This document shows positions 1 to 5,958 of a DNA stretch of 13,091 nucleotides, in pieces. The notes under the pieces were generated by a model. It was not told where the DNA came from. It worked only from the letters and a program-made list of their open reading frames with translations, and searched no databases. This DNA is from DASTPP01 sp035762175 (GTDB taxonomy: Bacteria > Myxococcota_A > Polyangia > Polyangiales > Polyangiaceae). The stretch spans positions 1 through 13,091 of the forward strand of contig DASTPP010000073.1 in NCBI GenBank assembly GCA_035762175.1. Reading direction: 5' to 3'. Position numbers and translations under genes: made by a program. Position 1 is the first letter of the stretch; every line of letters starts with the position of its first letter.

Positions 1-129
1 CAGGGCGCCGGCGCGTCGAACAAGAGCAGGGGGCGGCTGGGTTGGGTCCTCACACCCCTACCTTCGCCGCCCCCCCTCCTTTTGTCGCGCGAAACCTCTC
101 GCCGGCCGCTACGTGAACGGCATTGGACT
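1..129. other. Left-edge non-coding or undetermined stretch
   Basis: These bases lie downstream of the stop of the first minus-strand gene. Open frames run through, but none has a recognisable protein, a start with a ribosome binding site or a conserved motif. A plus frame entering from the left edge stops at 114-116 and could be the tail of a gene outside the window. Its residues are Ala/Pro/Arg-rich and uninformative. I see no convincing hairpin terminator here. Confidence 0.4.
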
Positions 130-1047
130 TCAGTCGGGGGCGCGCGTCGAGCCGCCCCCGCGCCCGAGCGCCCGCTCGAGGTGGCGCACGAACGAGGGCT
201 CGAAGACGCCGTCGACGCGAATCGAATAGCGAAAGTAGGGGTCGGGCTCGACGCCGTGGTAGTCGAAGTCGTTGAACCAGTAGGCGCGGCCCCGCACGAA
301 GGTCTTTCGCCGGTTCGGCTCGTCCCAGAGGTAGAGGCGCTTGTCGCGCCGGCCCGGGCAGAAGGTGACGAAGTGGTCGGGCTCGCCCTGCCCGTCGGGG
401 TCGCCGTCGCGGTGCACGGTGCCCTCGTCGTTCGCCTCGAGGCCCATCAGGTTGCAGCGGCCGATCTCGCGGAAGGGCAGCGAGCGCACGAAGGCCACCG
501 TCTTCGGAAAGACCGCGCGCGCCTCGTCGGTGAACGCCTTGCCCGCGCCCGAGCTCTTCTCGTGCCAGTAGTTCGTCGGGATGAACTGGTAAAATACCTT
601 CCAGGGGAAGTAGACCCCGTAGCGGTACTTCAAATAGAGCATCTGCCGCCGCCCGAGCGACACCGCCCGCTCTTCGCCGATCTCGCCCCGCCCGGGCGCC
701 GCCCGCCCTTCGCCGGCCTCGCCCTGCCCGCGCGCCTCGCGCCCGTCGCGGTCGGCCTCGCGCTCGCCCGCCCCGGCCTCGCCCGCCTCGCCGAGCGAGC
801 AAAACCGCCGGAACTCGCCCTCGCCCATCGCCGCGATGGCCTCGCCGTAGTCGACGTAGGGCGCGCCCGCGAGCGAGGGCGGCATGATGCCCATCGAGCG
901 GTGGCTGCCCCCCGTGTAGCTGGTCGCGACGTCGCAGAGCCCGAGGCAGATCTCGTCGTCGAGCTCGTCGAAGCAGGTCGTGCGAAGAAAGGGGCCGAGG
1001 TCGATGAATGGCCGGCCGAAGAGGCCGCGGAGGCTGCTCTCGCCCAT
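130..1047 (-). CDS. Putative Fe(II)/2-oxoglutarate oxygenase-like protein, copy 1 of a paralogous pair
   Basis: This 305-residue protein has no signal peptide or membrane segment, so it is probably cytosolic. Its C-terminal third carries the pattern of a 2OG-Fe(II) oxygenase: H212-x-D214 (VHRD), then distal H264 (FDYHGVEPD), R273 and S275 (FRYSIRVDG), the usual HxD...H...R-x-S arrangement. The fold assignment is inference from this pattern; the substrate is unknown. It is a clear paralogue of the divergent gene at 1120-1944, sharing GLFGRP, LDDEICLGL, YTGGS, EFRRFCSLGEA, QMLYL, GVYFPWKV, LPFREIGRC and GLEAND. It is longer because of a charged, Gly/Glu/Arg-rich low-complexity stretch at residues ~87-133 and a short C-terminal tail. 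The ATG at 1047 is chosen because homology with copy 2 starts right after it. No Shine-Dalgarno is visible, but a -10-like TATCTT lies 11 nt upstream. The family is not one I can name. Confidence 0.85.
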   Translation of the reverse strand: MGESSLRGLFGRPFIDLGPFLRTTCFDELDDEICLGLCDVATSYTGGSHRSMGIMPPSLAGAPYVDYGEAIAAMGEGEFRRFCSLGEAGEAGAGEREADRDGREARGQGEAGEGRAAPGRGEIGEERAVSLGRRQMLYLKYRYGVYFPWKVFYQFIPTNYWHEKSSGAGKAFTDEARAVFPKTVAFVRSLPFREIGRCNLMGLEANDEGTVHRDGDPDGQGEPDHFVTFCPGRRDKRLYLWDEPNRRKTFVRGRAYWFNDFDYHGVEPDPYFRYSIRVDGVFEPSFVRHLERALGRGGGSTRAPD

Positions 1048-1058
1048 GCGCGCCGGTC

Positions 1059-1064
1059 AAGATA
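1059..1064 (-). promoter_or_regulatory. Putative -10 element (TATCTT) of oxygenase-like copy 1
   Basis: On the minus strand the 72-bp divergent gap reads GCTATCTTGACC, which fits the TANNNT form of a sigma-70-type -10 box. It ends 11 nt before the ATG at 1047, so the leader would be only a few nucleotides long. It shares the GCTA core with the start regions at 1085, 2738, 4218 and 4501. No good -35 hexamer is visible. Confidence 0.4.
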
Positions 1065-1086
1065 GCCCGGGGGCGGGCCGCTCGGC

Positions 1087-1092
1087 TATCGT
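1087..1092 (+). promoter_or_regulatory. Putative -10 element (TATCGT) of oxygenase-like copy 2
   Basis: TATCGT sits in a 16-nt block (1085-1100) that also occurs exactly, inverted, just before the third oxygenase gene (2723-2738). Here it ends 27 nt before the ATG at 1120, giving a short leader of about 20 nt without a Shine-Dalgarno. A -35 match is not evident. It lies back to back with the element for the divergent gene. Confidence 0.4.
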
Positions 1093-1119
1093 CGCCCGCC
1101 TCGCCCCAGCCCCACGCCC

Positions 1120-1944
1120 ATGGCAGCGCTCTGCGGCCTCTTCGGCCGCCCTTACCTCGACCTCGAACGCTACGTCGACCTCGGGCGGCTCGCCGCGCTC
1201 GACGACGAGATCTGCCTCGGCCTCACCCGGGTCGAGCCCTGGTACACCGGCGGCAGCCTCAAGTGGATGGGCGTCGTCGCCCCCTCGGTGCAGCGCGACC
1301 CCTACGCCGACTACGGCCGGGTCATCGCGGCGATGGGCGAAGACGAGTTTCGCCGGTTTTGCTCGCTCGGCGAGGCCCCCGAGCGCTTCGACCCGGCGCG
1401 GCGGGGCGAGTACGCGTTCGGCGACGAGACCGAGAACCCCCTCACCAAAGAGCAGATGCTGTATTTGAACTACAAGCACGGCGTCTACTTCCCCTGGAAG
1501 GTGGTGTATCACTTCGTCGAAAACCGCCTCTGGGCCGACAAGCACTCGGGCCGGGGCAAGGGCTTCACGGGCGAGGCCCGCGCGGTCTTCCCCGAGACGG
1601 TGGCCTTTCTGCGCGCGCTGCCCTTCCGCGAGATCGGCCGCTGCGTGCTCTTCGGGCTCGAGGCGAACGATCACGCCCCCTTGCACCGCGACGCCGAGCC
1701 CGGCCGGGCCGAGCAGGTCGGGCACTCGATCTCGCTCTGCCCCCGGGGCGACAAGCGCTTTTACCTGAGCGACCCGGCCGAGTCGCGGCGGGTGCCCGTC
1801 ACCGCGCGCGCCTACTGGTTCAACGAGATGGACTACCACGGCGTCGAGCCCGACCCCTACTTTCGCTATTCGATTCGCGTCGACGGCGTCTTCGAGCCCT
1901 CGTTCTTGAAGACGCTGCGCGAGCGGCACCGGCAGGCGCCCTAG
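1120..1944 (+). CDS. Putative Fe(II)/2-oxoglutarate oxygenase-like protein, copy 2 of a paralogous pair
   Basis: This 274-residue protein is probably cytosolic. The predicted metal triad is H189-x-D191 (LHRD) and H240 (MDYHGVEPD), with R249 and S251 (FRYSIRVDG) as likely 2-oxoglutarate contacts. The spacing matches the divergent paralogue. The stretch from the distal His through DGVFEPSF is nearly identical in both copies, so the probable active site is the best-conserved part. Residues 87-111 link the two conserved halves with ordinary sequence, where copy 1 has a charged low-complexity insert. The ATG is chosen because paralogue similarity (LFGRP) begins within a few codons. The stop is 7 bp from the stop of the convergent third oxygenase gene. 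Oxygenase activity is inferred from the motif pattern; a metal-binding non-enzyme of the same fold is possible. Confidence 0.85.
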   Translation: MAALCGLFGRPYLDLERYVDLGRLAALDDEICLGLTRVEPWYTGGSLKWMGVVAPSVQRDPYADYGRVIAAMGEDEFRRFCSLGEAPERFDPARRGEYAFGDETENPLTKEQMLYLNYKHGVYFPWKVVYHFVENRLWADKHSGRGKGFTGEARAVFPETVAFLRALPFREIGRCVLFGLEANDHAPLHRDAEPGRAEQVGHSISLCPRGDKRFYLSDPAESRRVPVTARAYWFNEMDYHGVEPDPYFRYSIRVDGVFEPSFLKTLRERHRQAP

Positions 1945-1951
1945 CCAGCGC

Positions 1952-2722
1952 CTAGAACCACACCTGCCAGCGGCCGCCGACCCGCGCGCCGTGGGCGGTG
2001 GCCGAGACGCGGTCGCGGTCGCCGCCGAAGGGCTGGATCTGGTGCAGGCGGTAGCTGTCGATGATGGCGAGATCGCCCGGGCCGTAGGGCACGAGCGCGC
2101 TCGGGCGGGCGAGCGCCTCGCCGTCGACCTCGTCCGAGCCCTCGTAGCGGGCGTCCCAGACCTTGAGCTCGCCGCCGCGCTCGGGCGGCTGCAGCATGAG
2201 CACGAGCGTGAGGGCCGGCTCGCGGCGGGCGGCGTGGCCGGCGGCGAGGCCCTCGGTGTCGTAGTGAATGTCGCCGCCCCGCCCGGCGAGCCACCCTCCG
2301 GCGGGGAAGACGTGCACGCCCGGCCCGCACCAGCCGGGCCGCCGCGCGGCGGGGCCGCCGGTCAGCGCCCCGACGGCGTCGACGAGCAGGGCCGAGAGCC
2401 CCGGCAAGAGCCGCTCGACGTGGGCGTTCGAGGCGGCGGCCTCGGCGAAGTACTCGCGGCCCTTGCCCTGCTCGAGGTGCGTGTAGAAGGCGCGGCCGAG
2501 CGAGAACTGGTCGCCGTCGAAGGCCGGCGTCCAGAAGGGGCGCCCGGCGTAGACGCGGCGCGCGTAGGCGGCGGCGCGCTCGGGGGGCAGAAAGCCCGGC
2601 ACGCGCAGCGCGAGCGCGGCGTCGAGGCGGGCGAAGAAGGCGGCGGGGCCGGCCGCGGCGAGCTCGGCCCAGCCGGCCTCGTCGACGCGGGGGCGCGGCG
2701 GCGTCTCGGCGGGGCGCGCCAT
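1952..2722 (-). CDS. 2OG-Fe(II) oxygenase, prolyl 4-hydroxylase-like
   Basis: This 256-residue protein carries a standard iron/2-oxoglutarate oxygenase core. It has H153-x-D155 (DIHYDTEG), the strand ERGGELKVWD around residues 181-190, PYGPGDLAIID, then distal H227 and R238-x-S240 (DRVSATAH). This order (HxD, GGEL, PGDL, H, R) is that of P4H-type hydroxylases, which oxidise a substrate while decarboxylating 2-oxoglutarate. The substrate cannot be told. The N-terminal half (FYTHLEQGKGREYF) is the usual variable substrate region. The protein is only remotely similar to the two neighbouring oxygenase-like proteins. The ATG at 2722 is preferred over an in-frame GTG at 2740 because the TATCGT element at 2731-2736 would lie inside the longer reading frame. 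Neither start has a Shine-Dalgarno. Confidence 0.88.
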   Translation of the reverse strand: MARPAETPPRPRVDEAGWAELAAAGPAAFFARLDAALALRVPGFLPPERAAAYARRVYAGRPFWTPAFDGDQFSLGRAFYTHLEQGKGREYFAEAAASNAHVERLLPGLSALLVDAVGALTGGPAARRPGWCGPGVHVFPAGGWLAGRGGDIHYDTEGLAAGHAARREPALTLVLMLQPPERGGELKVWDARYEGSDEVDGEALARPSALVPYGPGDLAIIDSYRLHQIQPFGGDRDRVSATAHGARVGGRWQVWF

Positions 2723-2730
2723 GGCGGGCG

Positions 2731-2736
2731 ACGATA
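2731..2736 (-). promoter_or_regulatory. Putative -10 element (TATCGT) of the P4H-like oxygenase gene
   Basis: On the minus strand GCTATCGTCGCCCGCC runs directly into the ATG at 2722. TATCGT ends 8 nt before the A of ATG, the distance expected if transcription starts at or next to the start codon. No -35 box is seen. The same 16-nt block precedes oxygenase-like copy 2. Confidence 0.45.
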
Positions 2737-2762
2737 GCACCGCGCCCGGCCGGCGCGCCCGG

Positions 2763-2864
2763 TCAGGCGGGCGGGCGGCGCCGGCGGCGGGCCAGATCAG
2801 GCGGGCGGGCGGCGCCGGCGGTGGGCGTTCAGGCGGGCGGGCGGCGCCGGCGGCGGGCCGGATC
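2763..2864. repeat. GC-rich tandem repeat, three units of 32-34 bp
   Basis: Units begin with TCAGGCGGGCGGGCGG at 2763, 2797 and 2829, with lengths 34, 32 and 34. A fourth, diverged unit start at 2863 coincides with the transporter's stop codon (TCA on the plus strand, TGA on the minus). Each unit has the palindromic core CGGCGCCG. The array fills most of the gap between the transporter stop and the P4H-like oxygenase start. No coding role is supported. Confidence 0.75.
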
Positions 2865-4203
2865 AGGCCGGCGGGGCGGGGGCGGCCTCTTCGGCCGCGG
2901 CGGCGTCGCCGCGCAGGACGGCGCGCGCCCGGTCGAGGTCGATCTCTCTCTCCCAGCGCGAGACGACGATCGTGGCGACGGCGTTGCCGACCAGGTTGGT
3001 GAGGGCGCGGGCCTCGGACATGAAGCGGTCGACCCCGAGCAGGAGCGTGATGCCGGCGACGGGCACGCTGCCGGTCGTGGCGAGCGTGGCGGCGAGGGTG
3101 ACGAAGCCCGAGCCGGTGACGCCGGCGGCGCCCTTCGAGGTCAGCAGCAAGACCAGCAGCAGCCGCAGCTCGTCGCCGGCGCTGAGCGTCACGTCGAGCG
3201 CCTGCGCGACGAAGAGCGCGGCCATCGTCAGGTAGATCGAGGTGCCGTCGAGGTTGAACGAGTAGCCCGTGGGCACGACCAGGCGCACGACCGAGGGGGC
3301 GCAGCCGAGGCGCTCGAGCTTGTCCATCAGCCGGGGCAAGGCCGACTCGGACGACGAGGTGCCGAGGACGATGACGAGCTCTTCGCGCAGGTAGCCGAGC
3401 AGGCGCGCGATCGAGAGCCCCGCCGCGCGCAGCGCGGCGCCGAGCACGACGAAGACGAAGAGCAGCGCGGTCGCGTAGAAGGCGCCCATCAGCTTGGCGA
3501 GGTTGCCGAGGGTGCCGACGCCGTACTTGCCGACGGTGAAGGCCATGGCGCCGAAGGCCCCCAGGGGGGCGAGGCGCATGACGATGCCGACGACGGCGAA
3601 GACGGAGGCGGCGAACTGCTCGAAGAGCCGGACGACGTCGGCGGCGCGGGCGCCGACGCCGGCGAGCGCGGTGCCCATCAGGACGGCGAGCAGCAAGATC
3701 TGCAGGACGTCGCCGTGCACGAAGGCGCCGACGAAGCTATCGGGCACGATGGCCAAGAGGTGCTCGACGAAGCCGTGCGGGCGCGGGCCCGAGAGCGTCT
3801 TGTCGAGCGCGCTCGCGTCGAGCTTGTCGGCCGCCGCGTGGATGCCGGCGCCCGGGCGCACGAGGTGCGCCATCGCGAGGCCGATGACGAGCGCGAGCGT
3901 CGTCATCAGCTCGAACCAGAGGACGGCCTTGCCGCCGACGCGGCCGACCTTCTTCAGATCTTTCATGCCCGCGATGCCGACGGCCACCGTGGTGAACACG
4001 ATGGGGCCGATGAGCATCTTGATGAGCTTGACGAAGCCGTCGCCGAGCGGCTTCATCGCCACGCCCCACGCGGGCCGCAGCCAGCCGAGCAGCACGCCGG
4101 CGGCGATGGCGATCAAGACCTGAAGGTAAAGGCTCGGGCCGCGCTTGCCCGCGCCCTTGCCCCCCTCGGCCGCGCGCTCGGCCTGCTCGGGCGTCAGCTG
4201 CAT
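2863..4203 (-). CDS. dctA: C4-dicarboxylate:cation symporter, DctA type
   Basis: This 446-residue inner-membrane transporter of the DAACS (SLC1) family is expected to import succinate, fumarate or malate with cations. E. coli DctA is about 428 residues, so length fits. Hallmarks in order: hydrophobic helices from residue ~25; IGPIVFTTV near 65-73; the serine-rich hairpin GTSSSESALP at 281-290; PTGYSFNLDGTSIY at 311-324; the second hairpin GVTGSGF at 361-367; and VDRFMSEARALTNLVGN at 391-407, the substrate-binding helix with the DctA-type signature rather than a glutamate-carrier one. The open frame extends to 4359 with Arg/Pro-rich residues, but the ATG at 4203 is preferred: conserved sequence begins ~20 residues after it and a -10-like element lies 7 nt before it. 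The C-terminus is an Ala/Pro tail. Confidence 0.95.
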   Translation of the reverse strand: MQLTPEQAERAAEGGKGAGKRGPSLYLQVLIAIAAGVLLGWLRPAWGVAMKPLGDGFVKLIKMLIGPIVFTTVAVGIAGMKDLKKVGRVGGKAVLWFELMTTLALVIGLAMAHLVRPGAGIHAAADKLDASALDKTLSGPRPHGFVEHLLAIVPDSFVGAFVHGDVLQILLLAVLMGTALAGVGARAADVVRLFEQFAASVFAVVGIVMRLAPLGAFGAMAFTVGKYGVGTLGNLAKLMGAFYATALLFVFVVLGAALRAAGLSIARLLGYLREELVIVLGTSSSESALPRLMDKLERLGCAPSVVRLVVPTGYSFNLDGTSIYLTMAALFVAQALDVTLSAGDELRLLLVLLLTSKGAAGVTGSGFVTLAATLATTGSVPVAGITLLLGVDRFMSEARALTNLVGNAVATIVVSRWEREIDLDRARAVLRGDAAAAEEAAPAPPA

Positions 4204-4210
4204 GGCGCCC

Positions 4211-4216
4211 AGGCTA
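4211..4216 (-). promoter_or_regulatory. Putative -10 element (TAGCCT) of dctA
   Basis: The minus strand reads GCGCTAGCCTGGGCGCC directly before the ATG at 4203. TAGCCT fits TANNNT and ends 7 nt before the A of ATG, so the transcript may be leaderless. No Shine-Dalgarno lies between them. Confidence 0.4.
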
Positions 4217-4478
4217 GCGCGGCCGGCTCGCCGGAGGCCAAGCGGGCGGCCGGGCCCGGGCCCCGCCCCGGCCGCGGCGCGCCGGCGCGATGCCCCGCGC
4301 CGGCGGGCGCTCGCCCGGGGGCAGCGGGGCGGGGGCTCGGGCCGGCGCCCCTGGCACACCCTGACGCGCCTGGCATAGCCCCGTGAACCCGCCGGTGTCG
4401 CCGCGCGCCCGGGCGCCCTCGCGGCGGGGCTTTTCTGGCCGCTCGGCGCGGCGCGCGGGGCGGGGGCGGGGGCGCGGC

Positions 4479-4508
4479 TTGCTCGCCCGGAACGATGTTT
4501 GCTATGTG
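4479..4508 (+). promoter_or_regulatory. Putative sigma-70-type promoter of the kinase operon
   Basis: TTGCTC at 4479-4484 is followed after 18 bp by TATGTG at 4503-4508, which has an extended -10 TG at 4500-4501. The spacer (GGAACGATGTTTGC) is notably A/T-rich against the surrounding GC-rich DNA. A start site near 4515 would give a leader of roughly 36 nt to the ATG at 4551. This is the best -35/-10 pair in the window. Confidence 0.5.
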
Positions 4509-4550
4509 TCGTGCCTGGGGCACGGGGCCGAAGCGCCCGACGTCGTTCCG

Positions 4551-5942
4551 ATGCAAGCGGGCCTCCTGATCGCCGACCGGTTTCTGATCCAATCGCTGCT
4601 CGGCAAGGGCGGCATGGGGTCGGTCTGGCTCGCGCACCACACGCAGCTCGACGTGCCCTGCGCGGTCAAGTTCATCGAGGGCCCGAGCGCGCTCGACGCC
4701 GACCTGCGCCGGCGCTTCACCCAGGAGGCGAAGGCGGCGGCGCTCTTGCGCAGCCCGCACGTGGTGCAAATCTTCGACGCCGGCACCTGGGAGGGGCGGC
4801 CCTACCTCGCGATGGAGCTGCTCGAGGGCGAAGAGCTCTCGAAGCGGCTCGACCGGGTCGGGCGGCTGGGGCTGGGCGAGTGCCTGGCCGTGGCCGAGCA
4901 GGTGGCGCGGGCGCTCGCGAAGGCGCACGCGGCGGGCGTCGTGCACCGCGACTTGAAGCCCGACAACATCTTTCTCGTGCGCGACGACGAGGGCCGCGAG
5001 CTCGTCAAAATACTCGACTTTGGCATCGCCAAGCGCACGAACGTGAACCTCGAGAGCCTGTCGAAGAACGCCTCGACCAAGCACGGGGCCTTCCTCGGCA
5101 CGCCGTATTACATGAGCCCCGAGCAGACCCGCGACAGCCGCTCGGTCGACTTCCGGGCCGACCTCTGGTCGCTCGGGGTCATCGTCTTCGAGTGCCTGAC
5201 GGGGCGGCGGCCCTTCCAGAGCGAGGTGCTGACCGACCTCTTGCTCAAGATCGGCGTCGACCCGCTGCCGGTGCCCTCCGAGCTCGCGCCCGACTTGCCG
5301 CCGGCCTTCGACGCCTGGTGGCAGCGGGCGGCCGAGCGCGACCCCGACAAGCGCTTCGCCTCGGCGCGCGAGATGGTCGACGCGCTCTCGGTGGCCCTCG
5401 GCGTCTCGGGCGCGGCCGAGCGGGTCTCGGCGCCCGAGGCGCCGTCGCGGCCGGCGGCGGCGTCGGCGCGCTCGGCGGCGCCGGCGCGCTCGGCCCCCGA
5501 GGGGCGCGGCGGCCCGTTCGCCAGCACGACGCAGGCGGGCTCGCTCGCGCTGGCGACCTCGCCCCGGTCCGAGACGCCGGCGCGCCCGCGCTCGCGCCTT
5601 TCGCCCGTCGCGCTCGCCCTCGCCTCGATCGCGGCGCTCGGGGGGGCGGGCTTCTTCGCGTCGCGGGCGTTGCGGCACGACGCGAAGGGCGAGCGGCAGC
5701 CCGGCGCGAGCGCGCCGGCCGTCTCGCCCGAGCCGCCCCGGCCTTCGGCGGCGCCGCCCGAGGCGAAGGGGCCGGCCGAGGCGCGGCCGGCGGGCGAGGC
5801 GGCGCGGCCGGTCGTCTCGGCGGTCGAGCCCCCGCCGCGGCCGCCCGCCTCGGCGCCGGCCGTGGTGCGGCCGCGCGTCGAGCGAGAGCGGCCCGTCAAG
5901 AAGAAGGGCCAGGGCGGCGACGACCACGAGCTCGGCTTCTGA
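4551..5942 (+). CDS. Membrane-anchored Hanks-type serine/threonine protein kinase
   Basis: This 463-residue kinase has a PknB-like catalytic domain at residues ~8-285 with every key motif. These are the G-loop GKGGMG (18-23), AVK lysine K40, HRDLKPDN (132-139; catalytic D134), DFG (156-158), GTPYYMSPE (183-191), DLWSLGV (204-210) and the late kinase Arg in DKRFASA. A Pro/Ala/Ser-rich juxtamembrane linker (~290-350) leads to one membrane helix (~351-372). A disordered Pro/Ala-rich extracytoplasmic tail ends in a Lys patch and DDHELGF, with no PASTA or other sensor domain. The frame opens upstream at GTG 4383, and another in-frame GTG at 4506 overlaps the promoter. The ATG at 4551 is chosen because the kinase fold starts right after it. 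The gene heads a probable operon, with the next start 16 bp away. Its targets cannot be read from the sequence. Confidence 0.93.
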   Translation: MQAGLLIADRFLIQSLLGKGGMGSVWLAHHTQLDVPCAVKFIEGPSALDADLRRRFTQEAKAAALLRSPHVVQIFDAGTWEGRPYLAMELLEGEELSKRLDRVGRLGLGECLAVAEQVARALAKAHAAGVVHRDLKPDNIFLVRDDEGRELVKILDFGIAKRTNVNLESLSKNASTKHGAFLGTPYYMSPEQTRDSRSVDFRADLWSLGVIVFECLTGRRPFQSEVLTDLLLKIGVDPLPVPSELAPDLPPAFDAWWQRAAERDPDKRFASAREMVDALSVALGVSGAAERVSAPEAPSRPAAASARSAAPARSAPEGRGGPFASTTQAGSLALATSPRSETPARPRSRLSPVALALASIAALGGAGFFASRALRHDAKGERQPGASAPAVSPEPPRPSAAPPEAKGPAEARPAGEAARPVVSAVEPPPRPPASAPAVVRPRVERERPVKKKGQGGDDHELGF

Positions 5943-5958
5943 GCGCAGGCCCCACGTG

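Larger units (their letters stand above)
4204..4550. other. Divergent intergenic region between dctA and the kinase gene
   Basis: This 347-bp stretch separates the dctA start from the kinase start. Both edges hold a candidate promoter. The middle (about 4240-4370) is extremely GC-rich, and I find no gene in it. Open frames through it give Arg/Pro/Gly-rich shadows. CCTGGCA occurs twice, near 4350 and 4369, but does not have the spacing of a sigma-54 promoter. Confidence 0.6.

Noticed and set aside
3..116. Tail of an upstream plus-strand gene entering from the left edge
   Set aside because: One frame stops at 114-116, but its residues show no domain or convincing coding signal, so it could be chance.
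2763..2864. CRISPR-like array
   Set aside because: The units are contiguous, with no unique spacers and low-complexity GC-rich sequence. The same applies to 10731-10808.
4204..4359. N-terminal extension of DctA upstream of ATG 4203
   Set aside because: The extension is Arg/Pro-rich and covers the -10-like element. The family normally starts about where the ATG 4203 start does.
4350..4378. Sigma-54-type promoter (CTGGCAC...TGGCAT)
   Set aside because: The GG and GC elements are not at the required spacing, and the orientation points away from dctA, which would be the expected sigma-54 target.
2821..4386. Open frame of 521 residues on the plus strand
   Set aside because: It is antisense to dctA, with a Gly/Ala/Glu/Asp-rich sequence without motifs. 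DctA on the other strand is unambiguous.
4383..4550. N-terminal extension of the kinase from GTG 4383
   Set aside because: The residues are Arg/Pro/Gly-rich and non-conserved. The stretch contains the best promoter-like sequence in the window, and the kinase domain begins right after ATG 4551.
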